This document shows positions 9,700 to 18,887 of a stretch of DNA of 64,000 nucleotides, piece by piece; positions within the stretch are counted from its first letter, which is position 1, and the number at the start of each line of letters is the position of its first letter. The stretch is from Chromobacterium sp. ATCC 53434. GTDB taxonomy: Bacteria > Pseudomonadota > Gammaproteobacteria > Burkholderiales > Chromobacteriaceae. The position numbers were made by a program, and so were the translations under genes. The stretch lies in NCBI RefSeq assembly GCF_002848345.1, contig NZ_CP025429.1:1-64000 (forward strand), given 5' to 3'. A model generated the notes under the pieces. That model did not search any database and was not told the origin of the DNA. It was given only the letters and a program-made list of their open reading frames with translations.

Positions 9700-10703
9700 T
9701 GCTGTAGCCCGACTCATAACGACGCTGATGCGCCACCAGCGCCCAAATGGTGCGTGCCATCTTGTTGGCTAATGCCGCGACCACCACATTGAATGGTCTG
9801 CGTGCCAGCAAATCGTGTAACCAGGACGAGGCCTTAGCCTTACCCTGGTGCAAAATGACCGAACGGGCGCCATGCATCAGCAAGGTACGCAAATAGCGAT
9901 CCCCTCGTTTGCTGATACCACCCAGCTGGACACGTCCACCAAGTGCCTGAATGCCTTGGGACGAGCCCCAAACTGGCGGCAAAGGCTCGCCCGGAACGAT
10001 AATGGTGCGCCTCGCCCATTGCCGCAATCATGGCAGTTGCCGTCAGCAAACCCACGCCAGGGATCTCCGCCACCCGCTTGCAGGTTTCATCCGAGCGCAG
10101 CCATTGCGCAAGCTGGCGCTCAATTTGCGCCATCTGCTCATCCAGTTCCCGCAGCCGCTGCACCTGCATTTGCAAGGCTGCGTGCAGCAACGCAGGTACG
10201 TGTTCCCAATCGATGTCGCGCAACGCCGCCAGCCCAGCTTCGCGCCCGCCGGGGAGCTCGATGCCGAACTCACCCAGCAGACCGCGTAGCTGGTTCATCT
10301 GCATGGTACGAAACTTCACCAGTTGGCTGCGGATGCGATGCAGCGCCAGGACGGCTTGGGCGGCTTCGCTCTTGATCGGGACAAAACGCATGCCGGGTTG
10401 TTGGGCGGCGGTCCAAATCGCTTGCGCATCCGCAGTGTCGTTCTTGTTGGTCAGGACAAACGGACGCACAAACTTCGGATGGATCAGCTGGACGGTATGG
10501 CCCAGTGACTGCAACTGTCGCGCCCAGTATTGAGCCGCGCCGCAGGCTTCCATGACGACCCGTCCGGAGGCTTGCAGACGAAAGAACGTCATGACGTCAG
10601 CTCGTTTCAGCTTTTTGCGTTGTATCTCGCCGGTTTCGGGGGCGACCCAATGTATTTGGAACACGCGTTTGGCAATATCTACACCATATGTCGTAAGCTT
10701 CAT
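9689..10703 (-). pseudogene. IS110-family transposase, frameshifted
   Basis: The N-terminal DEDD domain begins MKLTTYGVDIAKRVFQIHWV at 10703; an earlier in-frame ATG at 10751 is less likely. The C-terminal transposase_20 part (AEIPGVGLLTATAMIAAMG, GRAFAASLGLVPRHSGT) then continues in another frame as GGRVQLGGISKRGDRYLR, ending at 9689. The break is near 9925-9940 and looks like a one-base change. The element runs from roughly 9680 to 10800. IS110 ends lack clear terminal repeats, so its limits are not set. Confidence 0.85.
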
Positions 10704-11561
10704 TTGGGGCCTCCGTCTATCCGTGGGGATCACACTTCCACTGTGGCACATTGATGCCGTTGGATCGTGAGGCCCTGCTTGCTTGTGCCTCCTCGATTGT
10801 CAGAAAGGGAGGCGTCCATACCATCTAACAAAACCTCTTGATGCCGTATAGATATGCCCACATCTAGCAAAAGATGAAACGGAAAGTCGTCAGCCAGAAG
10901 CTTTGGAAGTCATTGCAGCCGCTACTCTCCCCACCACCGTGCTCCCGCCGGGGTGGGCGGCCACGGTTGGATGATTTTGCTGCCCTCAACGGCATCTTGT
11001 TTGTTCTCACCACCGGCATTCCTTGGGAGGACCTCCCACAGGAACTCGGTTTTGGCAGCGGGATGACCTGCTGGCGAAGACTGCGCGATTGGCAAGCGCT
11101 AGGCATTTGGGACCGCCTACACCTATCCCTGCTGATACAACTGCGCCAACACGATCAAATTGATTGGAGCCGGGCCAGCATTGATGGGGCGAGCGTCGCT
11201 AGCCCCGGGGGGCCAAGAGACCGGTCCCAACCCCACCGATCAAGGTAAATGCGGCAGCAAACGGCACATCATCGTAGATCGCCGAGGTTTGCCACTGGCG
11301 CTGAGTATTACCGGCGCCAATCGGCACGACTCCATGGTCTTCGAAACTTTGGTCGATGCGATTCCTGCCGTTCCTGGTTTGCCAGGGCGGCCCAGACAAA
11401 AGCCTTACAAGCTGCATGCTGACAAAGGCTATGACTACCGCCGTTGCCGTGAACACCTGAGTCGACGTGGAATCTTGGTGCGCATTGCTCGTCGCGGGGT
11501 GGAAAGCAGCGAGAGACTGGGTCGCCACCGTTGGGTGGTAGAACGTACCCATTCTTGGCTA

Positions 11562-12683
11562 TTAATTCGGCAGTAATAATCCGTACAGATTGTATACTTC
11601 CGGCATGGAAAAAATCGATGTGCGCAAGCTTGAACTGGCCGCCCGTGAGCAGCTGAGGCGTACCGCTATCCGGATGTACAAGCGAGGCCGGTCTCAAGCC
11701 AGTATTGCCGAAGAACTCGGGCTGCGCCGCCCCACCATTTCCGCCTGGGTGGTGCGTGAGGCAGCACTAGGTGCGCAGGGATTCAAAGAACAGAAGCGCG
11801 GTCGCGCCGAAGGCACCGGCCGTCGGCTGACCGAGGCGCAGGAAGCCCGGATCAAGCAGGACATCGTGGATCGCACGCCAGACCAGATGAAGCTGAGGTT
11901 TGCCCTGTGGAGTGCTCAGGCGGTCAAGGCTGTAATCAAGCAGATGTTTCTGATCGATCTGCCGATCCGTACTGTCCGTCTGTACTTGGCCCGCTGGGGC
12001 TTTACGCCGCAGCGCCCGCTCAAACGCGCTTATGAGCAGCGACCGGCAGCAGTCGAGAAATGGCTCAAGGAGGAATACCCGGCTATCGTCGCGCGTGCCA
12101 AAGCGGAAATGGCTGAAATCAGCTGGGGCGACGAATCGGCGGTGTCGAGTGTTGAGCACTTTCCGCGTGGCTACGCCCCAAAAGGCCAAACCCCAGTTCT
12201 GGTGTTATCCCAATCGAAAAGAGCGCGCATCAACTTGATTTCGGCCATTACCAACCAAGGCAAGATGCGCTTCATGCTGTACCGGGAGACCTTGACGGCC
12301 CGGGTGCTGATCAAGTTTCTGATGCGGCTGATCCGTGATGCTGGCGGCAAGAAGGTGTTCTTGATCCTCGACAACTTGCGCGTGCATCACAGCAAGCTGG
12401 TGCAAGCATGGTTGGAGGAGGAAGAGAACAAGAAGGCGATTGAGTTGTTCTTCCTGCCCAGCTACTCACCGGAACTGAACCCGGATGAATACTTGAACGG
12501 CGACCTGAAGGCCAGAATGAGCGCAGGTGAGCCGGTTCGATCAGACGGTCAACTTCAAGGGAAAGTGCTGTCCCATTTACGCTCATTGCAGAAGCAGCCG
12601 GCCAGAATCCGGTCGTACTTCCGGCATGAAAAAATCCGCTACGCGGCATGAGCTTTCTGTACGGTATTTGACTGCCGGATTAA
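11562..12683 (+). mobile_element. IS630-family element, copy A
   Basis: The element is 1122 bp with ends TTAATTCGGCAGT and ACTGCCGGATTAA, flanked by TA on both sides (11560-11561 and 12684-12685). This is the target rule of the IS630-Tc1-mariner group. It is inserted in an IS5-family transposase. The left end has one difference (TTCGG instead of TCCGG) from the other four copies. Confidence 0.95.
11605..12651 (+). CDS. IS630-family transposase (copy A)
   Basis: This 348-residue protein starts at ATG 11605. An N-terminal HTH (RSQASIAEELGLRRPTISAW) is followed by the DDE domain with SWGDESAV, LILDNLRVHHSK and SPELNPDEYLNGDLK, giving the expected acidic triad. It cuts at terminal repeats and inserts at TA. 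The same protein sequence is encoded at 25588, 30478, 41835 and 59900. Confidence 0.95.
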   Translation: MEKIDVRKLELAAREQLRRTAIRMYKRGRSQASIAEELGLRRPTISAWVVREAALGAQGFKEQKRGRAEGTGRRLTEAQEARIKQDIVDRTPDQMKLRFALWSAQAVKAVIKQMFLIDLPIRTVRLYLARWGFTPQRPLKRAYEQRPAAVEKWLKEEYPAIVARAKAEMAEISWGDESAVSSVEHFPRGYAPKGQTPVLVLSQSKRARINLISAITNQGKMRFMLYRETLTARVLIKFLMRLIRDAGGKKVFLILDNLRVHHSKLVQAWLEEEENKKAIELFFLPSYSPELNPDEYLNGDLKARMSAGEPVRSDGQLQGKVLSHLRSLQKQPARIRSYFRHEKIRYAA

Positions 12684-12799
12684 TAGCTGGCTTCGGGAAA
12701 TTGCGCATCCGCTTTGAGCGGCGGCTGGATACGCATTACGCCTTGCTCAAGCTGGCTTTCTCCTTGATATGTCTGCGATTTATCGACAGGTTTTGTTAG

Positions 12800-13216
12800 C
12801 GGCTCTAAGTGGTGATGGAGCCTACGACACCAAAGGCTGCCATGAAGCGATTGCCAAGCGAAAAGCCGAGGCGGTAATTCCTACCCGAAAGAATGCCAAG
12901 CCGTGGAAGGAAAATCGGTTGGGCGCCCATGTCCGAAACGAGATACTGCGTGCTACCCGGCTCCTGGGGCGAGCGATCTGGAGGAAATGGAGCGGTTACC
13001 ATCGCCGCAGCCTGGTGGAAACCAAGATGCGCTGTTTCAAGCTGCTGGGCGAGCGGGTGATGGCAAGGGACTTCGACCGTCAAGTCGCAGAGCTCCAAGT
13101 GCGAGCGGCGATCTTGAACCGCTTCACGCGGCTCGGGACGCCGATGACGGTGCGCATGCCATAAATCCGTCCGGGGAAAGGGGCTTTGCATGCCGAAGCC
13201 TATTTATGCAACAAAG
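12800..13216 (+). mobile_element. 5'-truncated IS5-family (IS903-like) remnant
   Basis: The frame reads GDGAYDTKGCHEAIAKRKA, GRAIWRKWSGYHRRSLVETK and FKLLGERVMARDFDRQVAEL, ending with a stop at 13164. This is the C-terminal part of an IS5-family transposase. A terminus-like TTATGCAACAAAGCC follows at 13203-13217. The 5' half is missing: the remnant begins directly at the IS427-like right end. Decayed relatives lie at 15956 and 27547. Confidence 0.8.
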
Positions 13217-13236
13217 CCCTTTTGATTACTCCTTTA

Positions 13237-14184
13237 TTAAGGTTTTACATTCTGATCGGCAGGCTGATAAGTAAATGTCGCTACAGGGGGAGTAGGGGCT
13301 GATACATCTACACTCGGCACGTTCACATGGATTACGGGTACGAACGATTTTGTTTTTTTATAAAAAAGCTCTTGATCATGCATGGCATATGTTCTACCAT
13401 CTGCGCCCCAGTAGAAAAAAGCTTGAATAGGTAACCGGTCGGGAATGTTTTGCTCCCACGTCTTGATGATCATCTCATTATTTACACTAATAAAACTTTT
13501 AACAGCGGCATTGTTTCGGTGATTCCACATCAGTGATGATATTCTAATGCCCTGATAAAATACCGGCTGCGGGTTGCCTGGAGTATATTTTCGATAATCT
13601 GTTAAGTTAAATCCACACCAATAAGCTATAGATCCACTATTATCTTCGAACACATGTTTGTACCAGTCTTCGGCTGTATATATTCCTTGAAGCTGGCAAG
13701 GACTACTCTGCACATAATTCTTGTCATTAGAAAAGTCTCCTCCCCCACACCCACCCTCTCCCTCTCGTACGGAAGTAACAGCATTAATAGGGAAATAGCA
13801 AAGCACATTAGGATGTATTTTTCCATCCACCTCTGTTTTTCCCAGGGCATTAAAAATGTACCCATTTCCTTCAGTTCCATATTTTGCTGGAATGATATCA
13901 CTTCGCCAATATAAGAAAGAAACCCCACCTGACTCCTGTGAGTGTGGGCTCGGGTTCCAAGGATCATAATTTCCATGCCCCGTAATTCGCGCAATTATGC
14001 CACTGCATTCAAAGGCCGGTAGTTCTTTGTTTACACCACAGCCTTCCGCTTTGTTTTGATACCGATCTTGCAAATCTTTGACTACTTTACTACCAATTTC
14101 GTTAATGTCAATGGCGTAAACTCGCTCCCACGCGAGAGCAAGCATCAGGTATCCGGTCCATTTTGCGAGGGGAAGGCTTATCAT
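13237..14184 (-). CDS. Halovibrin (HvnA/HvnB)-like secreted NAD+-glycohydrolase
   Basis: This 315-residue protein has AGGTGAAAT just before ATG 14184 and a signal peptide of about 24 residues (TGYLMLALAWERVYA). The mature part carries motifs shared with the genes at 43345 and 46839: ECSGIIARITG, WNPSPHSQESGGVSFLYWRS, LCYFP, GEGGCG, CGFNL, QGIRISS and LPIQAFFYW. These match, from memory, the halovibrin family of Vibrio fischeri, which are secreted NAD+-glycohydrolases first described as ADP-ribosyltransferases. At least six Cys suggest disulfides and export. No immunity gene is evident. It lies isolated between IS remnants in AT-rich DNA. Confidence 0.65.
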   Translation of the reverse strand: MISLPLAKWTGYLMLALAWERVYAIDINEIGSKVVKDLQDRYQNKAEGCGVNKELPAFECSGIIARITGHGNYDPWNPSPHSQESGGVSFLYWRSDIIPAKYGTEGNGYIFNALGKTEVDGKIHPNVLCYFPINAVTSVREGEGGCGGGDFSNDKNYVQSSPCQLQGIYTAEDWYKHVFEDNSGSIAYWCGFNLTDYRKYTPGNPQPVFYQGIRISSLMWNHRNNAAVKSFISVNNEMIIKTWEQNIPDRLPIQAFFYWGADGRTYAMHDQELFYKKTKSFVPVIHVNVPSVDVSAPTPPVATFTYQPADQNVKP

Positions 14185-14555
14185 ATTTCACCTATCAGGT
14201 AATATAATAGGAATAAAATCTATTTATCCGAGAGCACCAGATAAATAAAAAGGCATCGCCAAAAAATTTAAATATATCATATATATTCCAAGAAGTGACA
14301 GTTAGCAAAACCACTGATTCTGCATTGGTCAATTAGATGTACAGTTTTTACTATCTGCATCAGCACGCCTTGCCTCAGATGTAAAACTGAATTTTATTAA
14401 CCACTCTAAACTATAGAGTGCTATGGAGAGAAGTCAAATGGTCAAGCCAGTATGGTCTTTACAAAAGTCATGGTCATAGCCTGCAATGTAGTCCAATGAC
14501 ATATCTAAATGCAAAAAGATGCACAACCGTGCGCTCAAGGCCGTGGATCACTAGG
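14185..14555. other. AT-rich non-coding stretch with decayed MITE half
   Basis: This is the upstream region of the halovibrin-like gene. At 14357-14400 the sequence GCCTTGCCTCAGATGTAAAA and its surroundings match half of the 63-bp MITE seen at 35478 and 61908, with substitutions. No credible open frame was seen on either strand. The low GC is compatible with an H-NS-bound promoter region, which is inference. Confidence 0.5.
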
Positions 14556-15714
14556 GAAGGTCTGAACAACCTGCCGAGCAAATAGAAATGCAATTTCTCG
14601 CAGGTGCTTTGGCTGCAATAAATCCACCGATTTCAGACCGGCAACCACCAGGATGACCAGACTCCCGGCCATCCGCCCTTTCAGCTCCCCGCCAGCAAGG
14701 CCTTTCGCGCCAGCCAGATGTTGGCCAGCCCGAACAACGTCATCAGTTGCGTGGTGTTCTTCTTCAAGCCGCGGTAGCGTGTTTTCAGGTAGCCAAACTG
14801 CTGCTTGATGACCCGGAAGGGATGCTCAACTTTGGCCCGAATCTTGGCTCTGACCCTTTCGACCAGGCTGATCTGCTGGTCATCTGCAGAATCGGTCAGC
14901 TCTTTGCGCTGACCGGGCCTCATGGCAATCCACCAGCGCACCGCCCGCGATTGGTGTTCGGCTCGCTTGTGCACGCCAGTAAAGTCAGCATCGCCAAACA
15001 CATCGACTTCCTCGCCGTGCAGCAACTGATCGACCATCGTGACATCTGCCACATTGGCAGCGGTGCCGGCCACGTGATGCACCAGGCCGGACTGGGCATC
15101 GACCCCGATATGGGCCTCCATGCCGAAGAACCACTGATTGCCCTTCTTGGTTTGATGCATGTCCGGATCGCGTTCGCCCTGGGCGTTTTTGGTGGAGCTG
15201 GGCGCGTGGATCAGGGTGGCATCGACGGTGGTGCCTTGCTTCAACATCAGCCCTTTGTCGAAGAGATGCTGGTGGATGGCGGCAAACAGGGCGTGGGTCA
15301 GCTGGTGATTCTCCAGCAGATGGCGGAAGTTCAGCAGGGTGGTTTCGTCCGGGATGGTGTCCAGAGAGAGGCCAGCGAACTGGCGCATGGAGGCGATCTC
15401 GTACAGGCTTTCTTCCATGGCTGGATCTGACAGGCTGTACCAGTGCTGCAGGCAGTAGACGCGCAGCATGGCGGACAACGGGTAGGGACGGCGACCGTTG
15501 CCAGGCTTGGGACAAACCCGGTCGATGACCGCCTCCAGCTGAGCCCAAGGCATGACCTGATCCATCTCGACCAGGAAGATTTCGCGGCGGGTGCGTTTCT
15601 TCTTGGAGGCAAGTTCGAGATCGGTGAAGGTCATCTGCTGTCGCATGCTAGTGTCCTGGATCTGGCTGAGGGTGAATCAGTTTACGGGAAGACCGGGGAC
15701 TTGTTCAGACCTTC
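14556..15714 (-). mobile_element. IS5-family element, GAAGGTCTGAACAA type
   Basis: The ends GAAGGTCTGAACAA (14556) and TTGTTCAGACCTTC (to 15714) are perfect inverted repeats. CTAG or TTAG lies outside each end; other copies end CCTTTCCTAG (43155, 45630), suggesting CTAG targets. Related pieces are at 42916-43151 and 44785-45626. The insertion truncates an IS3 orfA fragment on its right side. Confidence 0.9.
14681..15646 (-). CDS. IS5-family transposase
   Basis: This 321-residue intact transposase begins MRQQMTFTDLELASKKKRTR. It has the DUF772-like N-terminal region (YPLSAMLRVYCLQHWYSLSD, IPDETTLLNFRHLLE) and the DDE_Tnp_1 core (GTTVDATLIHAPSSTKNAQG, DVFGDADFTGVHKR, KVEHPFRVIKQQFGYLKTRY). The D, D and E positions typical of IS5 are present. 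No frameshift was seen. Confidence 0.92.
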   Translation of the reverse strand: MRQQMTFTDLELASKKKRTRREIFLVEMDQVMPWAQLEAVIDRVCPKPGNGRRPYPLSAMLRVYCLQHWYSLSDPAMEESLYEIASMRQFAGLSLDTIPDETTLLNFRHLLENHQLTHALFAAIHQHLFDKGLMLKQGTTVDATLIHAPSSTKNAQGERDPDMHQTKKGNQWFFGMEAHIGVDAQSGLVHHVAGTAANVADVTMVDQLLHGEEVDVFGDADFTGVHKRAEHQSRAVRWWIAMRPGQRKELTDSADDQQISLVERVRAKIRAKVEHPFRVIKQQFGYLKTRYRGLKKNTTQLMTLFGLANIWLARKALLAGS

Positions 15715-15908
15715 TTTAGCCCCCCGGCAGCGGCTGCACTGGGCGCAGTGCTTTTACGGGCCATGGTGACCCAGTAGCCCAAGGTCCCTTTCGATATCTT
15801 CAGCCGTTCGGCGGCCTCATGTAGCGATAGCCCCTGTACGACTACGAGCTTTACAGCCTCCGCCCGGAACTCTGGGGTGTATTGTGTTTGACGTTTTGTC
15901 ACTGCCAT
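15715..15908 (-). pseudogene. IS3-family OrfA fragment
   Basis: A frame starting at ATG 15908 encodes an HTH protein start (RQTQYTPEFRAEAVKLVVVQ, SLHEAAERLKISKGTLGYWV). It is cut after about 65 residues by the end of the IS5 element at 15714. No matching orfB is present nearby. It is a third IS3 lineage, distinct from types A and B. Confidence 0.75.
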
Positions 15909-15955
15909 CTCCTGTTGGCTCAATTTTACCAAACAGGCGTGTCTACGGAACTCAG

Positions 15956-16215
15956 GTTACGTCAGGCAGAGCGATCTGGAAGCGCTGGAGCAGCTACCAT
16001 CGCCGCAGCTTGGAGGAAACCAAGATGCATTGCTTCAAACGGCTGGGGGAAAGGGTGACGGCCCGGCGTTTCGATGGTCAAGTGGCAGATCTGCAAGTGC
16101 GTGCCGCATCTTGAACCGCTTCAGCATGCTGGGCCGTCCGTGCACGGTGGCTGTGGCGTAAATCCGTTTGGGGAAAGGGGAAACTCGCCCTATCTAGGAT
16201 TTATGCAACAGCGCC
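15956..16215 (+). mobile_element. IS903-like 3' remnant
   Basis: The sequence encodes GRAIWKRWSSYHRRSLEETK and RFDGQVADLQVRAAS, matching the C-terminal part of the remnant at 12800 with many substitutions. It ends in TTTATGCAACAG near 16210. A premature stop and the missing 5' half show it is inactive. Confidence 0.75.
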
Positions 16216-16319
16216 GGTCTATATCGAAAATATTTGCAAATACAGTTGAAAGAGCGTGTAAACTCAAATAGAGTCGGGTATAGTTCATTTTATTTAGTTT
16301 TCTCAGCACGGAGTCCCGC

Positions 16320-16637
16320 ATGTTGGATATCGAAACCCTGAAGTCCCAGTCATTAAACGAATTGTTGTCGTTGCAAAGCCAGATTGAATCGGTGATTGCC
16401 ACCAAGCAAAAAGAAGAGCGTTCGGAAGCCAAACGCCAGATCCTCGAGCTGGCCAAGCAATACGGTCTTGACCTGACCTCTGATTTTAGCCAGGTCAAAA
16501 TCGAGCGCGCGTCGGTGGCCGTCAAATACCGCAGCAAAATCGACCCGAATCTGACTTGGACCGGCCGCGGCCGCAAGCCGGTTTGGGTGCAAACTTTCCT
16601 GGACAATGGCGGCACACTGGAACAGCTGTCCGTCTGA
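16320..16637 (+). CDS. H-NS-family DNA-binding protein
   Basis: This 105-residue protein has GGAG 8-9 bp before ATG 16320. An N-terminal coiled-coil oligomerisation part (LDIETLKSQSLNELLSLQSQ, KQKEERSEAKRQIL) leads to a C-terminal AT-hook-like domain with YRSKIDPNLTWTGRGRKPVW and a final VQTFLDNGGTLEQL. The core GRGRKP matches the H-NS/Bv3F minor-groove binding loop. H-NS relatives silence AT-rich acquired genes by coating DNA. The surrounding low-GC cargo is the obvious possible target, and silencing of the toxin genes is inference. A terminator candidate follows at 16787. Confidence 0.92.
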   Translation: MLDIETLKSQSLNELLSLQSQIESVIATKQKEERSEAKRQILELAKQYGLDLTSDFSQVKIERASVAVKYRSKIDPNLTWTGRGRKPVWVQTFLDNGGTLEQLSV

Positions 16638-16786
16638 ATGACGCAGTTTGTAAAGTAATGTCATATGTGAAGCTTGGCGTTCTATCCATGGACAAAGTAA
16701 GGTAGCGCAATCCGTCATGATGGTGCTATCTGCCCTGCAAAAACAGGATGTCGCCCTGGTTATATCATGTGACAACTTGGATGTTC

Positions 16787-16809
16787 CCCGCGCTTCAGCG
16801 CGGTTTTTT
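16787..16809 (+). terminator. Rho-independent terminator
   Basis: A perfect 6-bp stem CCGCGC / GCGCGG with loop TTCA is followed by TTTTTT. It lies about 150 bp after the H-NS-like stop and ahead of the 16873 frame, so it probably ends the H-NS-like transcript. Confidence 0.85.
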
Positions 16810-16872
16810 ATTGACTCTCCATGCCGTAATCTTTACGTATCATGGCGGCGTGACATTCGATTCTTAGGCGTG

Positions 16873-17260
16873 ATGAGTCAACGATACTCTCGCAAACCCA
16901 TAGCGATGACGGCCGAGCTGGAGGGATTCTCCTTGCGCGCCCATCTGGCGCTGTCCTATTTGCAGACCTCGCCCCCAGACTTTCCGCGGGTGCTGGAGCT
17001 GGCCTGCTATGTCGAAAGCGCCCGGCTCGGCGCCAGTCGGCATTTCCAGTCGCCGCCCAAGGCCTTGGTGCCGGCGCGCGCCCTGTTGACCGATTGGCTC
17101 CAGGCGCTGGAGAGCAGCGCCGGAACAGGTGCTGGATCCAGCAGCCTGGCAGGCACTGTCGCAGGGCGTATTGTGCGCCGACAGTGTCTGGTCGCGTTTG
17201 CCGACGCTTGTGCTGGTGGAGGCGATGGCCAGCGTGCGCCAGCTATTGGCGGTGGAATAA
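16873..17260 (+). pseudogene. Broken unknown gene (about 129 codons)
   Basis: From ATG 16873 the frame encodes MTAELEGFSLRAHLALSYLQ, then FPRVLELACYVESARLG. It loses sensible coding near 17100. In the +1 frame the sequence continues as AAPEQVLDPAAWQALSQGVL and LVLVEAMASVRQLLAVE and stops at 17260. A one-base insertion near 17105 explains this. The combined protein is helical and soluble-looking. I do not recognise the family. GC content is high, unlike most cargo. Confidence 0.6.
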
Positions 17261-17351
17261 CGCCAAGTGCGCGTCCGAAGAGTGTGGCGCGGATTTGCAA
17301 TAAAAGTTCGTTAAAAGACATTTTTGCTTGAAACTAAAACCTTAGCTGATG

Positions 17352-18560
17352 TGTAGAAGTTCAGACTTGATCTGACAGTCAGGCCTTGCCGAGAGGTGGG
17401 GTTACCCGTTTTGATAGAGGTGCGAATCTTCATCAAGACAGCGCGCAAGTGCAGGAGTAACCCCATGGCAAGTCTCAACCAGAACATCATCAAGCACAAG
17501 ATCGGCCTATTGAATCTGGCCGCCGAGCTAGGCAGCGTGTCCAAGGCCTGCAAGATGATGGGCATGTCCCTCGACACCTTTTACCGCTACCAGAATGCGG
17601 TCGCAGAAGGTGGCGTCGACGCGCTTTTCGATGCCAATCGGCGCAAGCCCAACCACAAGAACCGCATAGACGAGACCATCGAAGCCGCCGTCGTCGCCTA
17701 TGCGACCGAGCAGCCCGCGCATGGACAGGTGCGTCAGCAACGAACTGCGGCAGCGCTGCGTGTTTGTTTCGCCATCCGGCGTCCGCTCCGTCTGGCTGCG
17801 GCACGACCTGGCGTCGTTCAAGCAACGGCTGCTGGCCTTGGAGCGGGTGATTGCCGAGCAGTCCATTACGTTGACCGACGCGCAGATCGCAGCGCTGGAA
17901 CGCAAGCAGGAAGACGATGTCGCGCACGGTGAGATCGAAACGGCCCATCCGGGCTATCTGGGATCGCAGGACACCTTTATGTCGGCACGATCAAAGGCGT
18001 CGGGCGAATCTACCAACAGACCTTCGTCGACACCTACAGCAAAATGGCCTTTGCCAAGCTATACACCACCAAGACGCCGATTACCGGAGCGGATCTGCTC
18101 AATGACCGAGTCCTGCCGTTCTTTGCTGAGCATGAGATGGGCGTACTGCGCATTCTGACCGATCGCGGCACGGAGTATTGCGGCAAGCCGGAAGGCCATG
18201 ATTATCAGCTTTACTTGGCGGTGAACGACATCGAACACACCAAGACCAAGGCCCGGCATCCGCAAACGAACGGCATCTGCGAGTGCTTCCACAAAACGAT
18301 CCTGCAGGAGTTTTACCAGGTGGCGTTTCGCAGGAAGCTGTACCTGTCACTCGACGAGCTGCAGGCGGACCTGGATGCCTGGCTTATCCACTACAATCAA
18401 GAGCGAACCCATCAAGGCAAGATGTGCTGCGGCCGAACACCGCTGCAGACCTTTATCGGTGGCAAACCGGAATGGAGGGAAAAGGTCGATAAGCTGAATT
18501 GATCTGACAATCGGGCGCCGTCAAAACGGGAGACTGTCAGATCAAGTCTGAACTTCTACA
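17352..18560 (+). mobile_element. IS481-family element, copy 1
   Basis: The element is 1209 bp with long perfect terminal repeats: TGTAGAAGTTCAGACTTGAT and nine more matching bases at 17352, complementary to the end at 18560. A second copy, truncated at one end, lies at 32994-34168. Decayed ends are at 26785, 29483 and 57840. Confidence 0.92.
17465..18502 (+). pseudogene. IS481-family transposase with two frameshifts
   Basis: The HTH part begins MASLNQNIIKHKIGLLNLAA, with SKACKMMGMSLDTFYRYQNA. Relative to copy 2 the frame breaks near 17730 (after PAHGQV). It breaks again near 17977, where ACCTTTATG would need one extra T to continue as YVGTIKGVGRIYQQTF. The rve domain then follows (LTDRGTEYCG, HPQTNGICECFHKTILQEFY) to the stop at 18502. 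The second break is shared with copy 2. Confidence 0.85.
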
Positions 18561-18887
18561 ATTTATGTAACAGAACCCTTTCTGTTTGACAATTGAGAAT
18601 TATCTATTTCGAGCGAAATGCTTTGCACTATCCAATATACCAAGAATGCTTTTCGCTAAGAGTCGATCAAGAACTTTTAATGTAAAAGATAAAGTGCGAT
18701 TGTAAACCGATTATAGAAAACCAATCGCAAAATGTGCTCTGACACAAGGTTACATAAAATGGCTAGCAGAATCCTTACTAACAGCAATGAACCACCATTT
18801 TGGTAATAGTGAAGATTTTAAATTAATCTCTTCTGAATAATAAGATAATTAACCTATTAAGTTTTAATGATTTCAGTGAGCTTAGGT
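18561..18887. other. AT-rich upstream region of the sensor kinase gene
   Basis: No credible coding frame was found. The stretch is very AT-rich and lies directly upstream of the 18888 gene. It probably carries that gene's promoter, but no -35/-10 pair stands out. Confidence 0.4.

Larger units (their letters stand above)
10825..12799 (+). mobile_element. IS5-family (IS427-like) element split by IS630
   Basis: The ends are CTAACAAAACCTC at 10825 and the complementary GGTTTTGTTAG ending at 12799. The internal transposase is interrupted by IS630 copy A at 11562-12683. Removing the IS630 and one TA restores a continuous sequence reading SWLAGFGKLRIRFERR. The insertion order is therefore clear: IS5 first, IS630 later. 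Confidence 0.88.
10874..12799 (+). pseudogene. IS5-family (IS427-like) transposase, interrupted
   Basis: The N-terminal frame (MKRKVVSQKLWKSLQPLLSP, GIPWEDLPQELGFGSGMTCW) runs to about 11205. It then passes through CCCCGGGGGGCC into a second frame (GPNPTDQGKCGSKRHIIVDR, KLHADKGYDYRRCREHL, RRGVESSERLGRHRWVVERTHSW). Two-frame layouts with programmed frameshifting at such runs are known in the IS427 group, so this need not be damage. The 3' end continues after IS630 (12686-12799) and its stop TAG lies within the right terminal repeat. Confidence 0.82.
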
